Positions 1 to 8,659 of a stretch of 64,000 bases of DNA are shown piece after piece. The stretch spans positions 2,170,001 to 2,234,000 of the forward strand of contig NZ_CP126742.1 in the NCBI RefSeq assembly GCF_030246945.1, read 5' to 3'. The DNA comes from Microbacterium sp. zg-Y1090. Lineage in GTDB: Bacteria > Actinomycetota > Actinomycetes > Actinomycetales > Microbacteriaceae. The first letter of the stretch is position 1; each line of letters begins with the position of its first letter. A program made the translations under genes and the position numbers. A model generated the notes under the pieces. That model saw nothing but the letters and a program-made list of their open reading frames with translations, was not told the DNA's origin and did not search any database.

Positions 1-188
1 GCGCGCAGGGTCGCCTAGAGTCGGCGCCCGTCCCGCCGGCGGCGCGCAGCAGCGATGCTCGAGACGAGCGTCGCGGAGGTGCACACAGCCGAAGGCATGC
101 CGCGACGATATCCCCCCTCAGCCCTCGGTCGCAAACCCGCGTCGGCTGGGGACGGACCCGGCGGGCGACCCAGGGTGTCCGAGGTGAC
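1..188. other. left-end intergenic stretch, no supported gene
   Basis: Frames on both strands here are short or run antisense into the epimerase gene and carry no recognisable domain. A TAGAGT word at 15-20 resembles the -10 elements seen elsewhere in the window, but no start codon follows at a matching distance. Confidence 0.5.
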
Positions 189-1160
189 TCACTCGATCGC
201 CGAGAGCAGCGAGATCTCCTCTTCGCGCGTCATCCCCGCGCGGCGGTCACGGTCCAGCCCCGCCGTGCGTTCGGCATCCAGCGTGCGTTCGAGCGTCGAG
301 CGCAGCGGCCGCAGCCGCCCGCCCAGGATCTTGTAGGCGGCGTTCGACCGCGACCACACGCCCCGATGCCCCGATGGCACGGTCAGCGGCAGCGAGCGCG
401 GGCCGGACCAGTGCCCGACGGCATGCTCGGCCAGCCACGAGTCCGACGCCGCCACGATGTCGCCCGTGTGCCCGGCGACCTCCCGCGCCTGCGCGAGCAC
501 GTCCGCGAGCGCGTGGGGGTCGCCGACGGCGTTGACGACGCCGGTCCAGCGTGCGTCCCCGATCGCGACGATGAAGTCGGCGAGATCGTCCACGTCGATC
601 ACCGCGGCGCCCTTGCCGTCGGTCTCGGGGACGAGCACCGGCGCATCCCCCGCGAGGGCGAACCGCGACACCCAGTAGCCGAACCGGTCGGTCGGGTCGC
701 CAGGGCCGGCGATCAGCCCCGGGCGCACGATCGCGGCACGGTGCGCGAGGGCGCTGCGGACGATGGCCTCCGCCGCCGCCTTCTCGTGGGGGTAGTCCGA
801 CTGCCCCGCCGCCGCGGGGCCGACCACCGCGTCGGACTCGTCGCCGTCGCCGTCGGCATCCGCGTACACCGAGACCGTCGAGACGAAGGTGAAGTGGCGG
901 GTGTGGGCGGCGAGCGCGGTCACCGCGGACGCCACGTGGGCCGCATCCGAGGACACGTCCACCACTTCATCCCACTCCCGGTCGGCGACGGCGTCATACG
1001 CCCCCGGCGCCCCCCGGTCCGCCGTCACCAGGCGTGCCCCCTCGGGTGCGGGTCGTCGTCCGCGCGCCAGGCACGTCACCTTCGCGCCCTTGGCGAGCCA
1101 GCGCTCTGCCACCCGAGAACCCAGCCAGCCCGTCCCACCCAGCATCAGCACATCCACCAT
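189..1160 (-). CDS. NAD-dependent epimerase/dehydratase family protein
   Basis: A 323-residue extended short-chain dehydrogenase-like protein. The N-terminus starts with a hydrophobic strand and GGTGWLG, the glycine-rich NAD(P)-binding turn. A YPHEK stretch supplies the Tyr-x-x-x-Lys catalytic pair of the family, preceded by STVSVY. The start is the ATG directly before VDVLMLGG; a longer frame exists upstream but its extra residues look like non-coding GC-rich sequence and would run into the neighbouring gene. It reads divergently from the ATPase gene with 126 bp between the two starts. The substrate cannot be told from sequence; isoflavone-reductase-like or sugar-nucleotide epimerase roles are both possible. 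Confidence 0.85.
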   Translation of the reverse strand: MVDVLMLGGTGWLGSRVAERWLAKGAKVTCLARGRRPAPEGARLVTADRGAPGAYDAVADREWDEVVDVSSDAAHVASAVTALAAHTRHFTFVSTVSVYADADGDGDESDAVVGPAAAGQSDYPHEKAAAEAIVRSALAHRAAIVRPGLIAGPGDPTDRFGYWVSRFALAGDAPVLVPETDGKGAAVIDVDDLADFIVAIGDARWTGVVNAVGDPHALADVLAQAREVAGHTGDIVAASDSWLAEHAVGHWSGPRSLPLTVPSGHRGVWSRSNAAYKILGGRLRPLRSTLERTLDAERTAGLDRDRRAGMTREEEISLLSAIE

Positions 1161-1286
1161 GGGTCGATTCCAGCAGAGCGGATGCCGCGGCGCGACGCCT
1201 TGCGCTCGGGTCGCCCTTGGGTATGGCGCGGCACCGACGGAGCCCCCGCTCGGCGCGGTGTCGGGGCGACCTGCCAGGATCGAGGG

Positions 1287-2411
1287 ATGCTCCGCACTCT
1301 CGCCGTCTCCGGCTATCGGTCGCTGCGCGACGTGGTCGTCCCCCTGGCCCCGCTCACCGTCGTCACCGGAGCCAACGGGTCGGGCAAGTCCAACCTGTAC
1401 CGCGCGCTGCGTCTGCTCTCCGCCACCGCCACCGGATCGCTCATCGCGGCGATCGCCCGTGAGGGCGGCCTCCCCTCCGTGCTGTGGGCGGGCCCCGAGA
1501 ACGGCGGCGGCGCGGCGACCCTGCGCCGTGCGCCGGTCGCCGTGCAGCTGGGCTTCGCCGGCGACGAGCTCGGCTACCTGATCGACCTCGGCATCCCGCA
1601 GTCCGACCAGCGCAACCTCTTCGCCCGCGACCCCGAGATCAAGCGCGAGCAGGTCTTCGCGGGAGCCCTGGCCAAGCCCGCCACCCTGCTCATCGATCGG
1701 CTGCGCGGCGCGACCCGGGTGCGCGACGGCGGCTGGACGACGCTGGACCAGACCCTGGCTCCCTTCGAGAGCATCGTCACCGACCTCGCGGACGGCGACA
1801 CCGCACCCGAGCTGCTGACGCTGCGGCGCATGCTCGGCGCGTGGCGGTTCTACGACCACTTCCGCGTCGACGCCGATGCCCCGGCGCGCCGGCCCCAGGT
1901 CGGCACCCGCTCACACACGCTGTCGCACGGCGGCGAGAACCTGGCGGCCGTGTGGGCGACCATCGAGGACGCCGGGAACGGCGCAGCCCTCGCCGCTGCG
2001 GTCGATGCGGCGTTCCCCGGCGCGCGCGTCGAGGTCACCGCGGCCGACGGCCTGTTCTCGCTGGCGCTGCGCCTGCCCGGGTTGCTGCGACCGCTGCAGG
2101 CCGCCGAGCTCTCCGACGGCACCCTGCGCTACCTCCTGCTGTGCGCGGCGCTGCTGCCGGCGCGACCCGCGCCGCTCATCGTGCTCAACGAGCCGGAGGC
2201 CAGTCTGCACGCCGACCTGCTCGACCCCCTGGCCGGGCTCATCGCCGCCGCAGCCGATCGCACCCAGCTGATCGTCGTGACGCACGCGCCGCAGCTGGTC
2301 GCGGGTCTCGACGGCGCCGAGCGCGTCGAGCTGCAGCGCACCGCCGACGGCACCGTCGTGGCCGGTCAGGGGCTCCTCGACGTCCCGGCCTGGAACTGGG
2401 GATCCCGCTAG
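1287..2411 (+). CDS. stand-alone RecF/SMC-like AAA ATPase (AAA_21 type)
   Basis: A 374-residue predicted ATPase. It opens with a strand and SGYRSLRD, then GANGSGKSN as Walker A near residue 35. Late in the protein come a signature-like LSDGTLRYLLL, a Walker B LIVLNEPEASLH and a switch histidine in VTHAP. This is the ABC-head layout of RecF, SMC and OLD-type ATPases without a long coiled coil or a TOPRIM domain. The chosen ATG lies 6 bp after CAGGAT (1275-1280), so the mRNA may be leaderless. It has no partner on its strand: the divergent epimerase lies upstream and convergent pheT downstream. OLD-like proteins often act in anti-phage defence or DNA repair, but nothing nearby shows a role here. 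Confidence 0.8.
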   Translation: MLRTLAVSGYRSLRDVVVPLAPLTVVTGANGSGKSNLYRALRLLSATATGSLIAAIAREGGLPSVLWAGPENGGGAATLRRAPVAVQLGFAGDELGYLIDLGIPQSDQRNLFARDPEIKREQVFAGALAKPATLLIDRLRGATRVRDGGWTTLDQTLAPFESIVTDLADGDTAPELLTLRRMLGAWRFYDHFRVDADAPARRPQVGTRSHTLSHGGENLAAVWATIEDAGNGAALAAAVDAAFPGARVEVTAADGLFSLALRLPGLLRPLQAAELSDGTLRYLLLCAALLPARPAPLIVLNEPEASLHADLLDPLAGLIAAAADRTQLIVVTHAPQLVAGLDGAERVELQRTADGTVVAGQGLLDVPAWNWGSR

Positions 2412-2416
2412 ACCGA

Positions 2417-2434
2417 CGCTCCCGGCGGGGAGCG
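2417..2434. terminator. short hairpin between convergent ATPase gene and pheT
   Basis: CGCTCCC and GGGAGCG form a 7-bp stem around a GGCG loop in the 37-bp gap between two convergent genes. There is no T-tract, so its efficiency is uncertain. Confidence 0.4.
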
Positions 2435-2448
2435 CCGGCGGCGCACGC

Positions 2449-4959
2449 TCACTCGCGGATGGCGGCTCCCAGGCGGTCGGCGGCGACGGCGACCCCGGCG
2501 AGCTTCGCCTCGGTGGCCTCCGCCGCGGTCAGCGTGCGGTCGGGCGCGCGGAACCGCAGCGCGAACGTGAGGCTTTTCGCCCCGTCGGGAAGCCCCGCCC
2601 CGCGGTAGTCGTCCACCAGCCGCAGGGACTCCAGCAGGTCGCCCGCCCCGTCGACCAGCGCGGCGCGCACGGCGGATGCCGGCGTCTCGGCAGGCACGAC
2701 GAGCGAGACGTCCTGGGTCGCCGCGGGGTACCCCGACAGCGACGCGACCACGACACGGTCGCCCGCGAGCGACAGCACGCGGTCGAGGTCGATCTCGGCG
2801 ACGATCACGCGGCCCGGCAGGTCGGCGGCCTCAGAGACGGCCGGCAGCACCTCGCCGACGTACCCCACCTCGATGTCGCCGACAGCCAGCACGCCGGTGC
2901 GTCCCGGGTGCAGCGCGGCACGCTCGCCCTGGGCGACATCGATCGTGACACCCGCGGCCACCGCGATGGTGCGGACGGCATCCAGCGCATCGCCCAGATC
3001 GAACGCCTCGGCGGACTGCCCGGGCTGCTTCGCGACACGCTGGCCGGTCAGCAGCACGGCGACGTGACGCGGCTGCGGCGGAATCGACGCGTCGAGGGCC
3101 GCGAGCGTGGCGGCATCCGGGCGCACCGCCAGCGGCGGCACGTGGTCGGTGCCGTAGGCGACACCGGGCTCAGGCAGGAACACCGCGCCGGTCTCGAACA
3201 GCGCGAGGTCGCCGAACCCGCGCGCCAGGTTGCGGTGCGCCACCTGCAGGAGACCCGGCACGAGCGAACGACGCAGGAACGGGGCCTGACCGTCGAGCGG
3301 GTTGGCGAGCTTGACGCTGGGCAGGTGCTCCCCCGACGCCGACCCGTGCAGGTCGTTCTGCTCGGCGGTCGTGAACGGGAACGACGGCGTCTCGGTGTAC
3401 CCGGCGGCTGCCAGCGCGTTCGCCACCCGGCGCCGACCGGACTGCGCGGGCGTCAGCCCGCGGCCCGACGGCGGCACCGGCAGCACGGAGGGGATGCGGT
3501 CGTAGCCGTGGATGCGGGCGACCTCCTCGGCGAGGGTCCACGCGTCGGTGAGGTCGGGACGCCACGACGGCGGGATGACGACCCACCCCTGGGCGGTCTC
3601 GGTCACCTCGCAGCCGATCGTCTCCAGCGCGCCGACGATCTCCGCATCGCTGTAGTCCACGCCGATGAGCCCCGGGACGAAGGGCTTCGGCAGCTCGATG
3701 CCGGCGATGTGCACGTCGGCGAACAGCGCGCCGCCGACCTCGGTGTCGAGCGTGCCACCGGCGTACTCCACCATCAGGTCGGCCACGCGCCGGGCGGCGA
3801 CGAACGGGATGAGCGGATCCACGCCGCGCTCGAAGCGACGCGACGCCTCGGAGGGCAGCTTGTGCCGCCGGGCGGTGCGCGCGATCGAGACGGTGTCGAA
3901 GATCGCGGCTTCGATGAGCACGTTGCGCGTCGCATCGGTCATCTCGGTCGTGCCGCCGCCCATCACGCCGGCGAGGCCGATGGGGCCGGACTCGTCGGTG
4001 ATGAGCAGGTCCTCGGGGCTGAGCGTGCGCTCCTTGCCGTCGAGCGTCGTGAGCTTCTCGCCCTCGTGCGCCCGGCGCACCGTGATGCCGCCCTGCAGGC
4101 GGTCGAGGTCGTAGCCGTGGATCGGGTTGCCGAGCTCGAGCATCACGTAGTTGGTGATGTCGATCAGGATGCCGAGCGACCGGATGCCGGCGAGCGTCAG
4201 CCGCGCGACCATCCACGGCGGTGTCGGCTTGGTGGGGTCGACGTCACGGACGATCCGCACGACGAACTCGCTCGCCCCCAGGTGCCCGCGGATGGGCGCC
4301 TGGTCATCCACGGCGACGGCGAAGCCCTCCACCGGCTGCTGCAGCTCGCCCCATTCCCGCTCGCCCGGGTCGCGGAACGCCGCACCGGTGGCGTGCGAGT
4401 ACTCGCGCGCCACGCCGCGCATCGACAGCGCGTACCCGCGGTCGGGCGTGACGTTGATCTCGACGGCGACGTCGTCCAGGCCCAGCAGGGCGATGGCATC
4501 CGTCCCCACCTGGGGGTCGAGGCCCAGCTCCACCAGGCGCAGGATGCCGCTGTGCTCGTCACCGAGCCCCAGCTCCTTCGCCGAGGCGATCATGCCGTCC
4601 GACACGTGGCCGTACGTCTTGCGCGCCGCGATCGGGAAGGGCCCCGGCAGCACGGCACCCGGCAGGGTCACGACGACCTTGTCGCCGGCGAAGAAGTTGC
4701 GGGCGCCGCAGACGATGCCGCGCACTCCCCCGTTGGCCTCGCCGACGTCGACCTGACACCAGCGGATCGTCTTGCCGTTGGACTGGGGCTCCTCGACGAA
4801 CTCGACCACCTGGCCGACGACGATCGGGCCCTGCAGGTCGAAGCCGTGCACGTCCTCCTCTTCGAAGCCCACCGACACCAGCGCCGCGAGGACATCCTCG
4901 GGCGTGGCATCCGCCGGGACGTCGACGTATTCACGCAGCCACGAGAGCGGAACGCGCAT
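2449..4959 (-). CDS. pheT: phenylalanine--tRNA ligase beta subunit
   Basis: An 836-residue beta subunit of the tetrameric (alpha-beta)2 enzyme that charges tRNA-Phe. It starts [12 protein letters not shown], typical of PheT, and is close to the usual 800-830 residues. Recognisable parts are an EMAP-like tRNA-binding domain around residues 40-155, the B3/B4 region (editing site in other PheT), the B5 domain with IGCEVT and IPPSWRPD, and a C-terminal ferredoxin-fold anticodon-binding domain with SLVVPAETP and LTFALRF. Its ATG shares one base with the pheS stop (TGATG), so the two subunits are translationally coupled. Confidence 0.98.
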   Translation of the reverse strand: MRVPLSWLREYVDVPADATPEDVLAALVSVGFEEEDVHGFDLQGPIVVGQVVEFVEEPQSNGKTIRWCQVDVGEANGGVRGIVCGARNFFAGDKVVVTLPGAVLPGPFPIAARKTYGHVSDGMIASAKELGLGDEHSGILRLVELGLDPQVGTDAIALLGLDDVAVEINVTPDRGYALSMRGVAREYSHATGAAFRDPGEREWGELQQPVEGFAVAVDDQAPIRGHLGASEFVVRIVRDVDPTKPTPPWMVARLTLAGIRSLGILIDITNYVMLELGNPIHGYDLDRLQGGITVRRAHEGEKLTTLDGKERTLSPEDLLITDESGPIGLAGVMGGGTTEMTDATRNVLIEAAIFDTVSIARTARRHKLPSEASRRFERGVDPLIPFVAARRVADLMVEYAGGTLDTEVGGALFADVHIAGIELPKPFVPGLIGVDYSDAEIVGALETIGCEVTETAQGWVVIPPSWRPDLTDAWTLAEEVARIHGYDRIPSVLPVPPSGRGLTPAQSGRRRVANALAAAGYTETPSFPFTTAEQNDLHGSASGEHLPSVKLANPLDGQAPFLRRSLVPGLLQVAHRNLARGFGDLALFETGAVFLPEPGVAYGTDHVPPLAVRPDAATLAALDASIPPQPRHVAVLLTGQRVAKQPGQSAEAFDLGDALDAVRTIAVAAGVTIDVAQGERAALHPGRTGVLAVGDIEVGYVGEVLPAVSEAADLPGRVIVAEIDLDRVLSLAGDRVVVASLSGYPAATQDVSLVVPAETPASAVRAALVDGAGDLLESLRLVDDYRGAGLPDGAKSLTFALRFRAPDRTLTAAEATEAKLAGVAVAADRLGAAIRE

Positions 4960-5999
4960 CAGACCACCATTCCAAACTGCTCGCTGAAGCGGACATCGCC
5001 TTCGGCCATGTCACGCATGTCCTGTACATCGCTGCGGAACATCAGGGTGCGCTCGAAGCCCATTCCGAACGCGAACCCGGAGTACACCTCCGGGTCGATC
5101 CCGGCCGCGCGCAGCACATTGGGGTTCACCATCCCGCAGCCGCCCCACTCGATCCAGCGGGCACCGCCCTTGAAGGTGGGGTGCCACAGGTCGAACTCCG
5201 CCGACGGCTCGGTGAAGGGGAAGAAGTTCGCCCGCATGCGGGTCTTCGCCTCGTCGCCGAAGAGCACCCGCGCGACATGGTCGAGCGTGCCCTTGAGGTG
5301 CGCCATCGTGATGCCCTTGTCGACCACGAGACCCTCGAACTGGCTGAAGACGGGGAGATGGGTCGCATCGAACTCGTCGGTGCGGTACACCCGGCCCGGG
5401 GCGAGGATGTAGATCGGCAGGTCGCGCTCGAGCATGCTGCGCACCTGCACGGGGCTGGTGTGCGTGCGCATCACGAGGTGACGCTCGACGGGATCGACGT
5501 AGAACGTGTCCTGCATCTGCCGTGCCGGGTGGTCGGCGTCGAAGTTGAGCGCATCGAAGTTGAACCACTCGTGCTCGAGCTCGGGGCCCTCGGCGATCTC
5601 CCACCCCATGCCGACGAACAGGTCGGCGATCTGCTCCTGCAGCAGGCTCAGCGGATGCCGTGCACCGGTGCGCGCGCGCTGCGCGAGCGCGGTGACGTCG
5701 ACCCGCTCGGCCTCGAGGCGTGCGGCGGTCTCGGCCGCGGCGACCTCGCCCTCGCGGGCGGCGAGCGCCTGGGTGACCCGGCCGCGGGCCTGCCCGACGA
5801 GCTTGCCGAACTCGGCCTTGCGCTCGTTGGGCACGTTGCGCAGCTGCGCGTTGAGGGCGGCCAGCGGCGAGCCCTCGGCGGTGTGCGCGGAACGCGCCGC
5901 CTTCAGCTCGGCCGTGGTGGTGGCGGCGGCGATCGCGGCGAGAGCCGCGTCGACGGCGGCATCCACCGCTTCAGGGGTGATCTCGGGAGTCTCGGACAC
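4959..5999 (-). CDS. pheS: phenylalanine--tRNA ligase alpha subunit
   Basis: A 346-residue catalytic alpha subunit, a class II synthetase. The first 100 residues form the coiled-coil arm that contacts tRNA. The class II core follows, with [25 protein letters not shown] (motif 2 region) and [10 protein letters not shown] (motif 3) near the end. The start is GTG at 5997-5999. No Shine-Dalgarno sequence precedes it; instead a TAGACT -10 element ends 8 bp upstream, so a leaderless mRNA is likely. A terminator hairpin for the upstream glutamate operon lies only 10 bp before the start, so pheST is expected to be its own transcription unit. Confidence 0.97.
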   Translation of the reverse strand: MSETPEITPEAVDAAVDAALAAIAAATTTAELKAARSAHTAEGSPLAALNAQLRNVPNERKAEFGKLVGQARGRVTQALAAREGEVAAAETAARLEAERVDVTALAQRARTGARHPLSLLQEQIADLFVGMGWEIAEGPELEHEWFNFDALNFDADHPARQMQDTFYVDPVERHLVMRTHTSPVQVRSMLERDLPIYILAPGRVYRTDEFDATHLPVFSQFEGLVVDKGITMAHLKGTLDHVARVLFGDEAKTRMRANFFPFTEPSAEFDLWHPTFKGGARWIEWGGCGMVNPNVLRAAGIDPEVYSGFAFGMGFERTLMFRSDVQDMRDMAEGDVRFSEQFGMVV

Positions 6000-6007
6000 G
6001 AGGAACG

Positions 6008-6013
6008 AGTCTA
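6008..6013 (-). promoter_or_regulatory. pheS -10 element (TAGACT)
   Basis: TAGACT on the minus strand ends 8 bp before the pheS GTG. Its first bases belong to one arm of the terminator hairpin at 6010-6045. No clear -35 hexamer is visible. Confidence 0.55.
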
Positions 6014-6045
6014 CCGACGCGGGAGGGCGTTCCCGCGTCGGTAGA
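6010..6045 (-). terminator. strong hairpin ending the glutamate-uptake operon
   Basis: A perfect 15-bp stem (6010-6024 with 6031-6045) closes a 6-base loop just after the last permease gene. It separates that operon from pheS and overlaps the pheS -10. Confidence 0.8.
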
Positions 6046-6053
6046 GCCGTGGA

Positions 6054-6980
6054 TCAGCCGTCGTTCGGGCCCGCCTTGCCGTCGAGCGCGCGGTCCGCGC
6101 GCTGCTGCACCGCGATGAGCTGCGTGTCTGTGACCTCGCCCACCGGGTGGTGCATCGGCGCGACACCGGGCGTGCGCGCCGAGCGGCGCAGACGCTTCTC
6201 GACGACCGTGGCCACCAGCGAGAGCAGCAGGCAGAGCCCGATGTAGATGGCGCCGACGATGATCGTCATCGGCACGATCGGCGAGCCGTACGTCGACTGC
6301 GAGCCCAGGTAGCGCGCGTAGAACAGCAGCTCGGGGTAGGTGATGATGAAGCCCAGCGCGGTGTCCTTCAGCGTCACCACCAGCTGCGCGATGATCACGG
6401 GCAGCATGGCGCGGATCGCCTGCGGCAGCAGCACGAGCCGCATCACACCCGACTTGCGCAGGCCGAGGGCGTAGCCGGCCTCCTGCTGACCGCGCGGCAG
6501 CGACTGCACGCCGGCGCGGATGACCTCGGCGAGCACGGGGCCGTTGTAGGCGATGAGCGCGATGACGACGGCCCAGTACGAGTCCATCCGGATGCCGATG
6601 ACCGGCAGCCCGTAGTAGAGCAGGAACATGAAGACCAGCACGGGCACGGCGCGGAACACCTCGACGACGGCGCCGACGGGGATGCGCACCCACGCGTGAT
6701 CGGACAGTCGCCCGATCGCGAGGACGAAGCCCACCACGAGCGCACCGACCGCCGCCACGGCGAAGGCGGCCAGAGTGCGCAGCGTGGCTTCCCCGATGTT
6801 GAGCCACACGGTGGTGTAGCTGAAGGCCTGCCACTTGCGGGCGGAGAACTGCCCGGTGTCGATGAGGCGCCACAGCAGGAAGCCCAGCACCGCCGCGACG
6901 AGCAGCACCGTGACGACGCCGAGGATGCGGTTGCGGACGATGGCCCGGGGACCGGGGACGTCGTACAGGACCGAGGTCAT
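6054..6980 (-). CDS. gluD: glutamate-type ABC transporter permease, second subunit
   Basis: A 308-residue inner-membrane permease of the HisMQ/GluCD family. Several hydrophobic segments are visible (for example VVTVLLVAAVLGFLLWRLI). The EAA-like coupling loop reads GQQEAGYALGLRKSG, and VLPQAIRAMLPVIIAQL follows it. The start chosen is the ATG of MTSVLYDV, which overlaps the stop of the first permease by 4 bp (ATGA). It is longer than its partner because of an N-terminal extension and a hydrophilic C-terminal tail of about 50 residues. It pairs with the upstream permease to form the membrane channel. The gluD symbol follows the Corynebacterium gluABCD order. Confidence 0.88.
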   Translation of the reverse strand: MTSVLYDVPGPRAIVRNRILGVVTVLLVAAVLGFLLWRLIDTGQFSARKWQAFSYTTVWLNIGEATLRTLAAFAVAAVGALVVGFVLAIGRLSDHAWVRIPVGAVVEVFRAVPVLVFMFLLYYGLPVIGIRMDSYWAVVIALIAYNGPVLAEVIRAGVQSLPRGQQEAGYALGLRKSGVMRLVLLPQAIRAMLPVIIAQLVVTLKDTALGFIITYPELLFYARYLGSQSTYGSPIVPMTIIVGAIYIGLCLLLSLVATVVEKRLRRSARTPGVAPMHHPVGEVTDTQLIAVQQRADRALDGKAGPNDG

Positions 6981-7633
6981 CGGGTCACCCTCCATCGGTT
7001 CTCGAGCGTTCGCTGCAGCCACGACAGCAGCAGCACCAGCGCCACGAAGATGACCATGACCCAGACGATCACGAGGAACTGGTTCTCGCCCCGCTCACTG
7101 AGGTAGTTGCGGGCCGAGCCGAGGTTGACGACCGAGAACCCGGCGGCGACGGTGGTGTTCTTCAGCAGCGCGATGAAGACGCTCATCATCGGCGGGATCA
7201 CCGAGCGGAACGCCTGCGGCATCACCACGAGGCCCATCACCTGGCCGAAGGTGAGGCCCAGAGCGCGGGCGGCTTCGGCCTGCCCTACCGGAACCGTGTT
7301 GATACCGGAGCGGATCGTCTCGGCCACATAGGTCGCGGTGTACAGCCCCAGCGCGCTGATCGCGAGGGTCAGCGACACGTCGGAGGTCAATCGCAGGCCC
7401 AGGATCGGAGGCAGGGCGAACGCGAACGCGAAGAACACGAGCGTCAGCGGCGTGTTGCGGATCGTGTTGACGTAGATCGTGCCGACGGCACGGGCCACCG
7501 GGATGGGCGAGACGCGCATCGCGGCGACGACGATGCCGAGCACGAGGGCGAGCACCCCGCCGCCGAAGAACAGGATGAGAGTGCCCAGCAGGGCTTCGCC
7601 CCACACGTCGGCGTTGTCGGTGATGACGCCCAT
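6977..7633 (-). CDS. gluC: glutamate-type ABC transporter permease, first subunit
   Basis: A 218-residue membrane permease, a typical length for HisMQ-family subunits. Hydrophobic segments begin at ALLGTLILFFGGGVLALVLG. The cytoplasmic coupling loop is GQAEAARALGLTFGQ, which contacts the ATPase, and VMPQAFRSVIPPMM follows. It starts 67 bp after the binding-protein stop and overlaps the next permease by 4 bp. A GC-rich hairpin sits in the gap to the binding-protein gene and probably lowers permease expression relative to it. Confidence 0.9.
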   Translation of the reverse strand: MGVITDNADVWGEALLGTLILFFGGGVLALVLGIVVAAMRVSPIPVARAVGTIYVNTIRNTPLTLVFFAFAFALPPILGLRLTSDVSLTLAISALGLYTATYVAETIRSGINTVPVGQAEAARALGLTFGQVMGLVVMPQAFRSVIPPMMSVFIALLKNTTVAAGFSVVNLGSARNYLSERGENQFLVIVWVMVIFVALVLLLSWLQRTLENRWRVTR

Positions 7634-7663
7634 GCGTACTTCTCTCGGTCGGATCAGGAAGGG

Positions 7664-7694
7664 GGTCGGGGGCGGCCGCGGGGCCGCCCCGACC
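7664..7694 (-). terminator. intra-operon hairpin between binding protein and permeases
   Basis: A 13-bp GC-rich stem with one bulge and a GCGG loop. In ABC uptake operons such structures often stabilise the upstream binding-protein mRNA or partly terminate transcription. No T-tract is present, so stabilisation is the more likely role. Confidence 0.5.
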
Positions 7695-7700
7695 TCAGGG

Positions 7701-8600
7701 TCAGTCGACGGCCGGCTGCTCGCCGTCGATGCCGGCGGGAGCGAGGTGCTCCTCGAACAGCGCGGTCCACACGTCGCCGCCGTCGGTGAAGAGGGAGTTG
7801 ATGTGGTCGAGCAGAACGGTGTCGCCCTTCTCCAGGCCCACGCCGTAGCGCTCCTCGCTGAAGGGCTCGCCGGCGATCTTCAGCTCGTCGGGCTGCTGCG
7901 CCACGTAGCCGGCGAGGATCGCCTCGTCGGTGGTGATGGCGTCGACCGAGCCGGACAGCAGCTGCTCGATGCACTGCGAGTAGGTGTCGTACTCGACGGT
8001 GTCGCCCGGGCTGTACTCCTCGCGGATGCGCTGCAGCGGCGTCGAGCCGGTCACCGAGCAGACGATCTTGCCTGCGAGGTCGTCCGGTCCGGTGATGTCG
8101 TCGTTGTCCGCGGCGACGAGCAGGCCCTGGCCGGTGAGGAAGTACGGACCGGCGAAGTCGATCTGCTCCTTGCGCTTGTCGGTGATCGAGTAGGTGCCGA
8201 CGTAGTAGTCGATGTCGCCGTTGACGATCGCCTGCTCGCGGTTGGCGGAGGGGATGGTCTCGTACGTGATCTGGTCCTCGTCGAAGCCCAGCGACGCCGC
8301 GATCCAGCGCGCGATGTCGATGTCGAAGCCGGTGCGCTCATTGGTGGCCGCATCCTGGTAGCCGAGGCCCGGCTGGTCGTTCTTCACACCGATGATGACG
8401 CCGTCGCGCTCGACCATGCGGTCGTACGTCGGGCTGCCTTCCAGCGAGACGTCGGTGGCGACCTCCCACAGCGCTGTGGTGTCCTCGCCGTCGGTGGCTT
8501 CGCCACCCGGGTTGTCGGGCGTGCCGCTGTTGCAGCCGCTCAGGGCGAGGGCGGCGATGGCGATGCCGGCGAAGGCGCCGGCCATACGGGTCTTGCGCAT
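7701..8600 (-). CDS. gluB: glutamate-binding lipoprotein of ABC transporter
   Basis: A 299-residue extracellular solute-binding protein of family 3. The signal peptide ends in LSGC with lipidated Cys23, so it is anchored on the outer face of the membrane. Family-3 landmarks include GFDIDIARWIAASLG, YVGTYSITDKRKEQIDFAGPY and VCSVTGSTPLQRI. The first two place the amino-acid pocket. A match to Corynebacterium GluB is likely from order and length. It lies second in the operon after the ATPase gene, 59 bp downstream. Confidence 0.93.
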   Translation of the reverse strand: MRKTRMAGAFAGIAIAALALSGCNSGTPDNPGGEATDGEDTTALWEVATDVSLEGSPTYDRMVERDGVIIGVKNDQPGLGYQDAATNERTGFDIDIARWIAASLGFDEDQITYETIPSANREQAIVNGDIDYYVGTYSITDKRKEQIDFAGPYFLTGQGLLVAADNDDITGPDDLAGKIVCSVTGSTPLQRIREEYSPGDTVEYDTYSQCIEQLLSGSVDAITTDEAILAGYVAQQPDELKIAGEPFSEERYGVGLEKGDTVLLDHINSLFTDGGDVWTALFEEHLAPAGIDGEQPAVD

Positions 8601-8659
8601 GTGATCCTCCTGGTGTCGATGGTTTCGGTGACCGGCCCGGGTGCACGGGCGCGGACGTC

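Noticed and set aside
2908..5412. Very long plus-strand reading frame opposite pheT and pheS
   Set aside because: High-GC coding sequence often leaves antisense frames open. The frame has no domain, is rich in Arg, Gly and His, and lies over two certain genes.
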